Shown here: positions 31,325-42,375 of the stretch, in pieces
How the letters are laid out: every line of letters begins with the position of its first letter
How positions within the stretch are numbered: the first letter of the stretch is position 1
Assembly: GCA_963575745.1 (NCBI GenBank)
Contig: CAUYUJ010000154.1
Location: forward strand, 1-64,000
Direction of reading: 5' to 3'
Length of the DNA stretch: 64,000 nt
From: Prorocentrum cordatum
Taxonomy: Eukaryota > Sar > Dinophyceae > Prorocentrales > Prorocentraceae
Translations under genes and position numbers: made by a program
The notes under the pieces: model-generated
Seen by the model: only the letters and a program-made list of their open reading frames with translations
Database searches by the model: none
What the model was told of the DNA's origin: nothing

Positions 31325-32055
31325 GCAGGCTCGTCACGCCCACATGGCACCGCCGCGCCCGTTTCGACACAACCCTCACACGCTTCGTGGCCCCACATAC
31401 TGCTCCGCTGAGAGCCCCAAGGGCAGCGCCCGCATGGCACCGCCGCACCCTTTTCGGCACACCCCCGACACGCGCTTCGTGGCTCCATGATTAAGGCGCT
31501 CAATCAAGGCCCCAATGGCAGCGCCCACATGGCACCGCCGCACCCGTTTCGGCGCACGCCTCACACGCGCTTCGTGACTCCGTTATTAGGGCGCCCCACC
31601 GACGGTCCCAATGGCAGCGCCCGCATGGCACCGCCGCGCCCACATCGGCACACCCCTCACACGTTTCGTGGCTTCGTGGCCCCATAAGGAGCTCCACCCA
31701 AGGCCCCAATGGCAGCGCCCGCATGGCACCGCCGCGCCCATTTCGGCACACCCCTCACACGTTGCGTGGCTCCATAGGGCGCTCCACCGAAGGCCCCAGT
31801 GGCAGCACCCGCATGGCACCGGCACAACCACTTCAGGACACCCCTCACACGTTTTGTCGCCCATAGGGCGCTCCGCCAAAGGCCCCAGTTGCAGCAACCG
31901 CATGGCACCGCCGCACCAATTTCAGTACACCCCCCACACGTTTCGCGGCACCATAGGGAGCCCCACCGACGGTCCCAATGGCAACGCCCGCATGGCACCG
32001 TCGCACCCATGTTGTCACACCCCTCACACGCTGCGTGGCTCCACAAGGAGCTCCT
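31325..32055 (+). repeat. Diverged 89-98-bp satellite, ~8 units
   Basis: Unit landmarks CGCATGGCAC fall at 31343, 31431, 31526, 31622, 31720, 31810, 31899 and 31989 (spacing 88-98). Shares ATTTCGGCACACCCCTCACA and CATAGGGAGCTCCACCGA with the array at 3030-4392. Confidence 0.9.
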
Positions 32056-32118
32056 CCGAAGATGATATTCACAACCGCGGTGCTCACAGCTGCATATGGC
32101 TGGGTCCTTCGCCGAGGT

Positions 32119-32384
32119 ACTTCAGAACGTCGACCACGGAAACTCTCGGCCCGTTCCCCGGGACCCGTTTTCCATCCCGGGCATTTGTGTGACGGTTCCG
32201 AGTCCTGGCAAGGGCCCCGTGTCTCGTGTCGTTGTCTGCTGCTCCAGTTCCCTCTTCCTATCTTCAGAAAGCAACTTACAGGAGCTTTTGGAGCTTTTGG
32301 TCGTCCCGATGGCGCCCAGTGTCGCGTCCAATAGTATGCAAAGCGGTAGTGCGTGTCCCTCACGTGGCGCCTTGGGGCACTAAC
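32119..32384. other. No feature recognised
   Basis: Unique sequence between the composite and the AT-rich island. Confidence 0.4.
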
Positions 32385-33175
32385 CTCATGCCCGTGAGAA
32401 TAAACACTAGGGGATAATAAAGTTCGGGGTTCAGGGAGAGATAATAAAAGTAGCCCAGCAGACCTCAGCATAATCTCGAAGTAAGAGATGATCAGGAGGA
32501 GAAGGAGGAAAAGAAGAAAAAATCTCGAGTTTCAAATCTATTAGATTTTTATTTGCAAACGCTTTATGAAAATTGTTTTTTGTAAGTGCTCGTGTAGGGT
32601 AGCTCATGTGCCTCAATTTCCATGGATAATCAACCCCAGAGATTAAAAAGTTGAGGCGAGCGTGGGGACAGAGAGAAATATAAAAGAAGAAGAATACAGT
32701 AGAAGAATAATAAGAAAAAAGAAGAAGAGGAGAATAAGAAGAGGACGAAGAAAGGAAAAATCCAAAGTTCCAAATCTATCAATTTTAAGTTACAAGCGCT
32801 TTATGAAAATTGATGTTTTTAAGTGCTCGTGTAGGGTAGCTCATGTGCTTCATTTTCCATGGATAATCAACCCCAGGGATAAAAAAGTTCAGGCGAGCGT
32901 GAGGACAGATAGAAATATAAAATAAGAAGAGGAAAGTAGAAGAATAATAAGAATATAATAATAAGAGAAGAAGAAGAAGAAGAGAAGAAGAACGGAAAAA
33001 TGTGTGATCGCTTCGCTTGATGTTGCTATATCAACATCGCTTGATGTTGCTATCTCAACATAGCGTTTCGAGGTGATAATGAAGTTCGGCCTCAGCGCTC
33101 GCCGCCCAATTTGAATTTTGTATAGGGCGACGATAATCAACTCTAAACACTGAAGGGGGGGGGATCCCTTTATTA
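32385..33175 (+). repeat. AT-rich island with 238-bp tandem repeat
   Basis: Base composition falls sharply. AAGTGCTCGTGTAGGGTAGC occurs at 32583 and 32821 (period 238). GGATAATCAACCCCAG and AAAAAGTT...GGCGAGCG follow each time, and (AGAAGA)n purine runs fill the rest. A partial third unit starts near 32411. At 33010-33060 a TTGATGTTGCTAT duplicate forms a small palindrome. Confidence 0.9.
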
Positions 33176-33377
33176 TCATCGGCATGCGGTTATTCGGCGC
33201 TCGTTAACACTTTGCGGAGCCACTGGGCTACTTTGCGCTCTTGGGCGCTCTTTTGGCCAAAATGCATTCTTTTGCAAGACGAGCGGAAGCTTCTGCGACT
33301 GACTATCTAAATACCGCAGGGGGAGTAGTGGCGAGATTCGGGAGCTCCCCCAGACCGTCGCCCTCGTGGGCGCAAAA

Positions 33378-33725
33378 CATAACAGGAGCTCTACCACAAG
33401 AGACCTTCCACGAGAAACCCGACCCTGAAACCCCAGGACGCCCACGGACTTGTAGCAATCACGGGAACGTCACGCATACCATGGCACAAAAACCACCGAC
33501 ACCCGAGACATCCAGGCCACCCTAGATGCAAGCAGGGTGCTTCCCTGGCCATCGCTCGGACGTCCATTCCCTGTGCGTTTTTCGGTCTCGTGCGTGGTTC
33601 TTTCGCCAAATGATCAAGGACGCTCCTCGATGGCCCTCTCCGAAACAAAAAAATGCACACGTCCGAGCGATGCCAAGGGACCCTGGAGGCAAGCAGGGTG
33701 CTTCCTGGCATGGCCCCCCACTGCG
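33378..33725 (+). repeat. Family C repeat interrupted by family B
   Basis: Family C sequence runs to about 33545, is broken by the B element, and resumes with a re-duplicated GGACCCTGGAGGCAAGCAGG at 33677. Confidence 0.85.
33546..33675. mobile_element. Family B element, complete, nested in family C
   Basis: Termini TGGCCATCGCTCGGACGT and ACGTCCGAGCGATGCCA are inverted copies, with total length ~130 bp. The flanking ~33-36-bp segments 33514-33549 and 33677-33709 are direct repeats of the same family C segment. Confidence 0.9.
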
Positions 33726-34032
33726 TCCGCGCCCCCGCGGCCTCGAGGGCCGGGACCCCCCCCCGAGGCGCGACCCCCCGCCCCCGCGGACATGGACCGC
33801 GGGCGGCTCGCGGGTGCCCCTGCCGCGGCCCGGGGCCATGCGGCCGCGCCTCCGCGCCCGCGGGGGCGCGGAGGCGGATCTGCTCAGAGGGAGAACACGG
33901 CGCCATAGACATTTGTTTGGTCCGCGGGTCGAGAGAGGCACCTCTTCTGGTCGAAGCTGAGCGGGCCGCGCACAGCTTGAATGAACGAGAGGGGGGGCAG
34001 AAGGAGGGGCCTCACATCAGGGCCAGGACAGC
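33726..34032. other. GC-rich stretch, no gene recognised
   Basis: Irregular CCGCGGACATGGACCGCGGG palindrome near 33780; a CGCCATAGACAT word near 33900 recalls the family E terminus. Confidence 0.4.
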
Positions 34033-34164
34033 GCGATAAACATGCACGTCTGGCGCTCCGCGCGGGCCTCCTGGATCTGCGCTGGACCCCCCTGCCTGGC
34101 GCGCGGAGCGCGTAAGGGCGGCTCTGAAACCCGCGCGAAGAACCAAAGGTTTATGTCTATGGCG
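34033..34164. mobile_element. Family E element
   Basis: GCGATAAACATGCACGTCTG and AAAGGTTTATGTCTATGGCG arms; centre GGCGCGCGGAGCGCG. Confidence 0.7.
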
Positions 34165-34404
34165 TTGTTTCTTCCTCGATCGCTCGCCGCTCGTGACGCC
34201 CGCAATTCGTGCACGTCGGTCAAAAGAAGTAGTACAAAGCATGACGCAGGAAAGCGGGTGGAATGGACTGGGCGGTCCAGGCCCTCCCGGAGAGTAGCAA
34301 AGCACGGCGAAACCGTATCGATTATTGAAAGAGGCAGGCGCTTGAGATAATTTGGGAGATGGGAATCCTAAAACATAGAATTTCAACCCTCCAGCGTGTA
34401 AGGG

Positions 34405-34745
34405 CAAAACGAGTATGATACCAAACGACGATTGTTGTCCAGAGCCGACAGCGGCCGCTGCTGGGCAGGCGGCCTGCTGGCTCGAATGGACAACGTCCGC
34501 GGCGCCACCGACAACGAGCTCCGTACACAGAATGGCCAGGAACTGCTGTCGGTCCTCGTTCCCGCTGTCACCCTACGGCAGGATCGGTCGGCGTCGGCGC
34601 ATGCAAAGGTTCTACACACCGCGTCCATCGTTCAACCTTGCTCAAGGTTGAAGTCCGTCGGGTTCAGTGGTTGTGTCCCTCGGTGCTTCCGCGTCGCAGT
34701 GCTCAACCTTGAACGCCGTCACCAGCGTCGCCGGCGCGCCAACGC
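34405..34745. mobile_element. Diverged family A element joined to a diverged family P element
   Basis: Family A interior (GACAGCGGCCGCTGCTGGGC) runs to about 34570. It is followed by CCCTACGGCAGGATCGG and GTTCAACCTTGCTCAAGGTTG words of family P to 34745. Confidence 0.65.
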
Positions 34746-34808
34746 CGCATGAACTCACCGCACACATTACCAGGCCCCCGACGTCTCGTTTTTTTCACGT
34801 ACAACGCC

Positions 34809-34991
34809 AACCCCCAGAGGTCTGGACACATTCTCGGGGATGGACAGACCCCCCTTTAGTAAAACGTGGTTTAGTGAAGACGACCTGAGGCCCAAACCTG
34901 GCGGGCGCAAGCCTGGAGAATAACGGCCACGGCGCCATCCCGAGAACCGAAAACGGACAATTCACTAATCGACGTGTCACTGCTGGGGGTT
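34809..34991. mobile_element. Family Y-like element, weak
   Basis: AACCCCCAG and TTCTCGGGGATGG at the left are mirrored by CCATCCCGAGAA and CTGGGGGTT at the right with a length difference. TTTAGTAAAACGTGGTTTAG resembles 2158-2185. Confidence 0.45.
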
Positions 34992-35151
34992 TTGTCTACC
35001 ACCAACATTCCCAAAGACAGGCTTTCCATCCTGACTTCTTCGTTAACGACCCGGGGGCCTGGCAAGGGACCACAGCCGTGGCCGAGGACGTCCACAGGAA
35101 AACTCCCGTCGTGACTGTTTCACGAGGCGAGGAGGTCCGGTCTTCGACCCC

Positions 35152-35348
35152 AGAGGCCTCCTAGATGGGGTCGGGGGATCGCGCCGCATCGCCGATACGT
35201 CGGCGTTGCATCGGCGATGCATCGGCGATCCATCGGCGACGTCGGCGTGAAGGAAATCGGGCTCCACATCGAGCCGAATCGCCGATGCATCGGCGACGCG
35301 GCGCGATCCTCCGACCCCATCTACTCCGACCCCTTCTAGGAAGCCTCT
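35152..35348. mobile_element. Family N element
   Basis: AGAGGCCTCCTAGATGGGGT and GACCCCTTCTAGGAAGCCTCT arms, extended by GGATCGCGCCGC and GCGGCGCGATCC. The interior is built of CATCGGCGATGCATCGGCG. The second copy is at 62675-62866. Confidence 0.85.
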
Positions 35349-35377
35349 CCATGATTGGGCGAGATGGTTTAGGGTAC

Positions 35378-35470
35378 GGCGGCCTGACCGAGGCATGAGA
35401 TCGAGGTCGGGTCGGAGAGGATACCCTGACGTTCTTCGCATCTGTTGGAGGTTCTCGTGCATCCTGGGGG
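35378..35470 (+). repeat. Family X repeat (copy 2)
   Basis: Homologous to the minus strand of 17213-17380 by shared translated words. Confidence 0.5.
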
Positions 35471-35676
35471 ATCGGGAGCGGCCACGAGGGGAGGGTGTCC
35501 AAGAGGGGGGGGGTGCAACTCCTGACTGGCGGCACGTGCGCGGCCCAGCGGGGGGGGCCAGGGACGCCATGAAGCAAGACGAGGCGCCATGAAATCTCGG
35601 GAAGTATCATGGCCCCCGCCATGATAAAATCCCCCCCCCCCCCTCTACTCCGCACCCTCCTCTTTGCCGCCCCCGA
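35471..35676. mobile_element. Family F element
   Basis: TCGGGAGCGGCCACGAGG and CTCTTTGCCGCCCCCGA termini. The flanks GGGGA/GGGGA may be a short target duplication. Confidence 0.85.
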
Positions 35677-35996
35677 GGGGAGGGGGCCCTGGCTGGCCGT
35701 GGGACCCCCCTGGGCGCCCGCCTCCTCGGCGCCCGCCCCCTCGGCGCCGGCCTCCCCGGCGGCGCCCTCGGGCGCCGGGGCGCCCGCCGCGGCCGCGGCG
35801 GAGCCTGCGGGGGGGGGGCGGCGGGGGGCGGCTCCCGCCACGAGCCAGCCGGCACGGAGCGGGCTTCTGCAGGCCACCCCGTCCTCTCGCGGCAGGGCGC
35901 TCGGTGGCAACTCATGTAGGGAGCCGAACTCTATACACCCACAAAGGTCCTGGGATTGAAACACCGCCCGCCACGGGTAATGTATATGCTCCGGTT
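35677..35996. other. GC-rich stretch, no gene recognised
   Basis: Frames in all directions stay open at >75 percent GC; none has a domain. Confidence 0.4.
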
Positions 35997-36170
35997 TCCG
36001 ATCATGGGAGCCTCCCGTGCCATCTTGTCGGCGCTTGCGGATCAACGCTGGCCGACGCCAAATCGACGCCAACTCGGCGGCAAATCGACGTTACTCGACG
36101 CTACATCGACGCCAACTCGGCGCTGTCTTATCGTCTCCCGGACGCTATATCGACGCAAGACGACGCGAAA
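35997..36170 (+). repeat. Family M dispersed repeat
   Basis: GGGAGCCTCCCGTGCCATCT followed by five or more ATCGACGC/AACTCGGCG words. Confidence 0.7.
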
Positions 36171-36644
36171 GACGGAGGTACGAGGGTACACAAGGCTCCA
36201 ATGCACCGTACCATGCCTGGACTCCGTTCAGGCCCCGCTCCAACGTGGTACGGTGCACAGTTTTGGGGCCCCTAAGGGCCGATAAACTATGCACAATGCC
36301 ATTCCTGGGTCGAAGAGCGACTACGCCTCGGGAGACGCCGACCCGGTACGGTGCAGACACATCGTCCGCGGATCGCTACAGAAAGGCGGCATTGTCCGGT
36401 ACAAGAACGGAACCCGACGGACAAGCGTCAGACCTGCGCGCGGCGCGCGCCGCGGAGCAATAACGACGGGCGGTGCTTTTTCTCAACCTGCGGCCTCCAA
36501 GCGCCCTCGCCGGGCATCTGGGGACCAGCCACAATCGGCTCGGGACGAAAAACGAGCCCCGAGGGCAGGGGTCTGGGTCTTCTGGGATACAGTCGCCCCA
36601 TGTAGTGAGGACGCACGATGCAGGACGGGCTCGGGCCACAAGAA
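36171..36644. other. No gene; small inverted GCACCGTACC motif
   Basis: GCACCGTACCATG at 36203 and CGTGGTACGGTGC ending near 36257 are inverted; a third CGGTACGGTGCAG is at 36340. Confidence 0.5.
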
Positions 36645-36812
36645 GCCTTCCACAAGAAACCCAACCAACCCTGAGATCCCAGAGCGTCCACTGATTTTAT
36701 TTGTGGTGTGGGCACGTCACGCCTTCCGCAGCAAAACCATCGAAACCCAAGAAACCCAGGGCACCCTGGAGGCAAGCAGGGTGCTTCTTCGCATGGGCCC
36801 CCACTGTACGGT
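36645..36812 (+). repeat. Family C dispersed repeat
   Basis: The most complete copy, used as reference for the interrupted copy at 33378. Confidence 0.85.
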
Positions 36813-37209
36813 CAACCCGTATAGTAAGGACGTGCGACACGGATGCAGAGGCCTTGGAGGGGCACGTCGACACTTTGCGAGAGGGGCGCGGGCAGCGAAA
36901 ACGGCCAACGATGGGCCGAAGGGGAAAGATGCAATGGTAACCGTGGAAAGTCGCTCATCCTTACTATGCGGGTTGACTGTAGAGCTGGACTGCTCCGCGT
37001 CCTCCGCGGAGATCCTGGAGATGCAGTCTGCCCACAATATGGCGTTTCCGCCTGGCTTTCGGCCCGAGGATCCTCATAGGCCGACCCAGCTCGCAAGAAT
37101 TGCGCAGAAAGATGGGGTCCGGGATTCTGTGGTCGTGATTCTTGCGACGCTGCATGGCTTCTGGTGCAGCGTCAGATCTCAGGGTCGAAGTCCACTCGGG
37201 CACCGCCCA

Positions 37210-37402
37210 TCGGGAGCGGCCAAGAGGGGGTGTCCAAGAGGGGGGGGTGCAAATCATGACCGGCGGCACGTGCGCGGCCCAGCGGGGAGGCCAGGGACGT
37301 AATGAAATAAAAAGAGGCGGCATGAAATCTGGGGAAATATCACGGCCCCCGCCATGATATCCCCCCCCCCCTAGTCATCACCCCCCTCTTTTCCGCCCCC
37401 GA
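37210..37402. mobile_element. Family F element
   Basis: CGGGAGCGGCCAAGAGG and CCCCTCTTTTCCGCCCCCGA termini. Confidence 0.85.
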
Positions 37403-37599
37403 GCCCACGTCGCCCCTCCAGGGCCACCCACCGCGTGGGCGCACCCCTGGCCAGGGCGATGCGCAAAGAGCACCCTGCACAGGCTGCGCGCCGCTGCTGT
37501 GCCTGGCCACGGCCCTCCTGCAGGCGCCCTGCTGGTTGCAAGGCCACGAGAACGCTGGCCAATGGCATGCCCCTGGGGGCTTAGTGGGCCCTGGAAACG

Positions 37600-37795
37600 A
37601 CAGGGTCGTTGTTTTACCGGTTCCGTTTTGCCGTTTTTTTGCCGGTTCCGACGCCGTTTTTTTTACCGGTTCCGTCGCCGTTGTTTGACCAGTTTCGGCT
37701 CCGGTTCCAATCCTGGAGCTGTTTTTTTGCAGTTTCCGGTTGCCGTTTTTTTGCCGTTTCCACTTTCAGAGGACATTTTTTTGGAAACAATGAAA
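37600..37795 (+). repeat. TTTTTGCCGGTTCCG minisatellite
   Basis: Six to eight irregular units of ~25-35 bp alternate T-runs with CCGGTTCCG(T/A)CGCCG. Confidence 0.8.
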
Positions 37796-38134
37796 AAACG
37801 GCCCTGCCATTTCCGGGGCCCACAAAGCCTGGGGGCTGCGTGTATCATCGTGCTCAGAACAAGTTGCTTTCGCCTCAACATGGGGGAACCGGGTCCCGAG
37901 GGAAACGGGCCCCGAACCCCGGGGCCCGGGGCTTTCCCCCAGGGCGAGCTTGCCGCCCCGAGTCGCGCGTTCTCACGGTCCCCGGGGCCCGTGGAAGGGC
38001 CCGAGAGTCCGACAACGGCGAACAGCCTAGAGGACCCGTTTCCCTCAGGATCCGTTCCCCCCACGGCGATCGTCGGCGGCGCGCCCGAAGGGAGATGGCA
38101 GGGGGGGCGAGACCCATCGAAAAGAAGGCTCAAA
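37796..38134. other. No feature recognised
   Basis: GC-rich unique sequence. Confidence 0.4.
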
Positions 38135-38143
38135 AGGCCGACG

Positions 38144-38183
<40 letters not shown>

Positions 38184-38390
38184 AGACTGCATTGGCGCTG
38201 CGCGCCATGTACCTTGGTCCTTTGGAATTCGCACGCTAGCGGAGTGCGAGCGTGCGTACATGCGCACAAACATGCGTCTATGAATGCATAGTACATATGT
38301 ACATGTATATAAACGTTTGTATGGATATTTACATGTATATGCAAATGGTCAGTGTAACTATGTGTGCGCATACACATGCGTTTATCAGGC
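38135..38390. repeat. AT microsatellite and ACATGTAT-rich tail
   Basis: (AT)n at 38140-38182, then irregular TGCGTACATG words to 38385. Confidence 0.85.
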
Positions 38391-38484
38391 GGTAGCGGCC
38401 TGACCAGTTGCTCATATCATCGCGCCACTACAAGGCGCGAGGGTCTCAGGCAAACGTGGTCAGACCACCATGGGACAATGCGTC

Positions 38485-38622
38485 GCCGAGGTCAGTGTTG
38501 CGAGGACGTCCCGGGTGAAAATGGCCTGAACACCTCCGCTCAGGGGAGGGCATATCCGAAGTCAGCCGTGCGAGGAAGTTTCAAGCGAGGAGTGGTCTGA
38601 ACACCTCTGCTCAGGGCATAGA
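38485..38622 (+). repeat. Two ~69-bp tandem copies
   Basis: GAGGTCAGTGTTGCGAGGAC at 38489 and its diverged copy at 38558 each run to CTGAACACCTC(C/T)GCTCAGGG. Confidence 0.75.
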
Positions 38623-38850
38623 TAATGCGTTTGATTTCAAATATTTCAATGCTCTAACTATGCGTGTTGTTAGTATGGTCGATGTTTGTTTTCTCATCTT
38701 GAAATTTGATTTCTGACCGAAATTGGGTAAAGAGGGCCGAAGCTTCCTGGGCCTCCTGCGGTGCCCTGCAGCCCTCCGAGAAGGTCCGCAGCCCGGCCGC
38801 CCCCTCTGCATCTATACCACCCTGCTCCCTGTGCATGGCCCCCCCCTAAG

Positions 38851-39047
38851 ACGAAGCCAGGACGAGGACGCATTCAGGTGAGGGTAGCTCGAGACTCTCA
38901 GAAGTACGGCGTGTGAGGACAAATTCGGGTGACGGCACATTCGGGTGAGGTCTAGCGGCTCTGGATAATGTCTCGGACGCCCCGGCTTTCCCAGAGCGTT
39001 CCGGAACGCTCTGGAACGGATTTTATCCTCGTCCCAGCCCCGTCCGA
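38851..39047. mobile_element. Family D element, lengthened
   Basis: ACGAAGCCAGGACGAGGACG and TATCCTCGTCCCAGCCCC ends. The interior GACAAATTCGGGTGACGGCA is an internal duplication. Confidence 0.75.
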
Positions 39048-39313
39048 CCTCCATCACCCGACTGGCAGTCAAGCCAGACCTATGAGCCCGCCCACCCCCA
39101 CCATCCCTGTCAGAAAGCAGCACAACATTCCACCAGTCCTTTGGACTGAGGTGGTCCAACATCCTTCAGAGACCTTCAGAAAATCAATGATGCTTGCCGA
39201 CTCGCCGAAGCCTCAAGATGGCGCAAGAGAGGCCCAACATGGGCCCAAACGCGTCCCAGGAGACGAGTTTGATGGCCCGAGGGGGAGGGACAACAATTCA
39301 GGACCCTCACCCT

Positions 39314-39434
39314 CGCCATCGCTCGGAGGTCCATTCCTCGTCTATTGTTCGATTTCGTGCGTGCTGTGTTTGCCAAATGATCAAGGATGGTCCTCGATGG
39401 CCGTCGCTGAGAAAAAATGCACACCTGTTTGATC
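39314..39434. mobile_element. Family B element
   Basis: CGCCATCGCTCGGAGGTCCA left end; the right end is degraded after AAAAAATGCACACC. Confidence 0.7.
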
Positions 39435-39600
39435 CATGGCCGCAAGATGGCCCCCGGAGGCCCGCCAGGGCTCCCAAGGGACCCCCACGAGGGCTCCAGG
39501 AGGGCTCCGAGGCCCCCCAGAGGAGCCCCAAGAGGACCCCAAGATCCCCGACAGAGTCCCAAGATGGCTTCGAGAGGCGACTTTGAGGGCCCTTTCCTCG
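39435..39600 (+). repeat. Degenerate CCCCAAGAGG/CAAGATGGC repeat
   Basis: Irregular 12-bp words; similar stretches at 16200-16370, 54620-54890 and 58010-58210. Confidence 0.6.
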
Positions 39601-40095
39601 TCCTCGTTGTCTTCCTCCTACTCCTGCTGGTCCTTGCCTCATAGTCGTCCTTTTCCCTTTCCTCCTCTTCCTCGTCGTGGTCGTCGTCGTCCTCATCCTC
39701 CTCCTTCGCTCGCCCTGCGCCGGAGCCTGCCGCCATAGGCTCTGGAGCACCGTCGTCGGCCGCGCCGGGGTCCGCTGCGCCGTCCGCCTTCCGCGGGTGC
39801 GCGCAAAGGCGCACGCGGGCACGCGCGCGCCTCAGGGGTCGCAGACGGCGATGAGGACGGCGTCGGCAAGGACGAGGCATCTGAGAGACCTCCCAAGAGA
39901 TCCCCACGGGCATCCAAGAAGCCTCTGACCTACAAGCTGGGCGCAGCGGCAGGATGGACCGAAGGCCACCAGATGCCGCACCCCCCTCGCCCTCTCATCC
40001 TTCCCCGTCCTCCTCATCCTCCTCCTCCTCCTACTACTCATCTTCCTTCCCTGCTCCTCTTCCTTTTCCTCCTCCTCCTCCTCCTCCTGCCTCCT
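39601..40095. repeat. TCC/TCG microsatellite fragments
   Basis: Blocks at 39600-39710 and 39995-40090 flank a GC-rich stretch. GACGCCAACGACTGGCACGC follows at 40101, shared with 49713 and 49901. Confidence 0.75.
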
Positions 40096-40389
40096 CCCGA
40101 CGGCGCCGACGCCAACGACTGGCACGCGCGACAGGTGTACGGAAAAACAGGTGTAGATTACAAGCACAAGACAGCTCGCCGCTTGGGCCACACCGCCAGC
40201 CCAAACGGCAAGCATAAATCGGGCGTAGCCCCGCACGTATTCGAATGCCCGCACTTCGTCATTGCACTACTCGTATTCCTCCCCGTCCTCCTCCCCATCC
40301 TGATCGTCGTCGTCGTCCTCCTCCTCCTCCTCCTCGTCATCCTCCTCATCCTCATGGACTTCATCGTCTTCCTCCTGCTCCAGCTCAGT

Positions 40390-40712
40390 TTCCTATCGGT
40401 TGCGCCATGGGTTGCGTCTTCGGCGGCTGAGAATAAATCCGTATCCTATCGGCTGCGCCATAGGTTGCGCCCTCGGAAGATGAGAATACAGCCGTCTCCT
40501 ATCGGTTGCGCCGTAGGTTGCGCCCTCGGCGGCCGAGAATAAAACATCGTATTCTATCGGATGCGCCATGGGTTGCGCCCTCGGCGGCCGAATCAATCCG
40601 TCTCCTATGCGTTGCTCCATAGGGTGCGCCCGCGGCGGCCGAGAATAAAACCGTCTCCTATCAGTTGCGCCATAGGTTGCGCCCTTGGCGGCCGAGAATA
40701 CTACCGTCGCGT
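40390..40712 (+). repeat. 53-bp tandem array, 6 units
   Basis: CTATCGGTTGCGCCATGGGT-type unit starts lie at 40393, 40446, 40499, 40554, 40605 and 40658. Each unit has TTGCGCCCTCGGCGGCCGAG and AATAAA(A)CCGT. Confidence 0.92.
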
Positions 40713-40734
40713 AGCGGGTGCGACCAGTCTGTTC

Positions 40735-40975
40735 AGTTCAGTTCAGTTCAGTTCCATGTACCTCGCGAGAAACGAATTCGGGCTACGCCCAAACAAAAAC
40801 CACTGTTGTTCAAAATCGGCAGCGGTCGCTGTTGGGCAGGCGACTTGCCGTCTCCCGTGCGCAACGCCCGCGGTGACACCAACGCCGAGTCCACCTCCAA
40901 ATGGACAGGAAACGCGGTGGGTCTTCGTCACAGCTCCTTCCGCACCCACTTCGGCCGTACGGGGCAGGGTGGGCC
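40735..40975. mobile_element. Diverged family A element
   Basis: After a (GTTCA)n run, the CACTGTTGTTCAAAATCGGC interior of family A is followed by CAGCGGTCGCTGTTGGGC. Confidence 0.6.
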
Positions 40976-41375
40976 ATCCGCCCCCACTCGGCGATGAATG
41001 GGGAGGGAAGCATCGTCCCCCCCCCCCCCCCCCCCGAGTCTATCCCCCCCTGCCGCTGCCCCAGAACGAGGGCGACAACGACGAGGACGAGCACGGCGAA
41101 GACGGCCGCGGCCATGGCGCCGCGCGCGCGGGCCGGCGCTGGCGGGGATCCATGATCCTGGGGCCGTCAAGGGTCACAACAACTTCCTGGACGCTCTGAG
41201 ACCCTTTCTGGCCATCCTCGTGGTCGGCGCGCCGACGTCGACGGGAACCAGAGGTCGAGAAGCTGAAGGGCGTTCAAGGGACCTCCAGAGACCTCAGAAG
41301 ACCGAGGGAGACGCCGACAACGACGTCGAGGACAACGCCTACACAGATCCTCCTCTTCGTCCTCTGAAGCGTCTT
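40976..41375. other. No gene recognised
   Basis: GC-rich unique sequence with a C17-type run near 41020. Confidence 0.4.
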
Positions 41376-41384
41376 CAGCATCAG

Positions 41385-41437
<53 letters not shown>

Positions 41438-41763
41438 GCATCATAATCATCATCATGATCATCATGATCATCATCATCAGCAGCAGCAGCATCATCCTCA
41501 TCATCATCAGTAGCATCATCATCCTCATCATCATCATCATCAGCAGCATCATCATCACCATCAGCATCAACATCAGCAACATGAGCATCAGCAACATCAT
41601 CGTCATCATCAGCAACATCAGCAGCGGCATCATCAGCAGCATCATCATCATCGCCATCGGTATCGTTATCGTCATCGTCACCACCATCATCACCATCACC
41701 ACCATCACCAGCACCATCATAATGAGCAACATCATCATCATCATGATCAGTATCAGTATCAGT

Positions 41764-41797
<34 letters not shown>

Positions 41798-42227
41798 CCA
41801 TCATCAGCGTCATCATCACCTGAAGTAGCAAACACAGCAGCATCGTCGTCGTCATCATTATCATCATCACCACTACCATCATCATAAGCATGCGTGCCAT
41901 CATCACCAGAAGCATCACCATTAGCATGAGCATCATCGTCATCAACATCATCGACATCATCACCATCGTGATAGGCAATACCATCATGTCCATCGTCACC
42001 GAAGCATAATCGTCAACAGCACCATCCTCATCAGCATCAACACCAGTCGCATCATCGTCGTCATCATAATCATCGGCAGCAGCAACATCATTTGCATCAG
42101 CATCATCATCTTCATCGTCATGATGAGCATTGATATCATGTTCAACAGCATGATCATAAGCATCATCAGCATCAGCATCGACATCGCCACCACAATCATA
42201 AACATAACCACAATCATGCTCATCACG

Positions 42228-42277
<50 letters not shown>

Positions 42278-42375
42278 TATCATCATCATCATCATCATCA
42301 TCGTCATCAACGTCAGTATCATCATCTTGATCGTCATCGTCATCATCACCATCATCACCATCGCCATCATTGCAA
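41376..42375. repeat. ATC microsatellite, ~1 kb
   Basis: Long interrupted (CAT)n on the plus strand, with CAG, CGT and CAA variants and no unique DNA longer than ~40 bp. Confidence 0.97.

Larger units (their letters stand above)
30546..32118 (+). mobile_element. Composite satellite-bearing element (copy 2)
   Basis: The 5' block TTCCCAGTCATCCTGTGGTG with GGGTCCTCGG and TTTGAA is homologous to 2776-2830. It is followed by an ATC/CTC microsatellite (30600-31270), an 89-98-bp satellite (31325-32055), and a 3' block with GCATATGGCTGGGTCCTTCG homologous to 4394-4445. CCCAGTCAT and ATGGCTGGG near the ends are again inverted. Confidence 0.7.
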
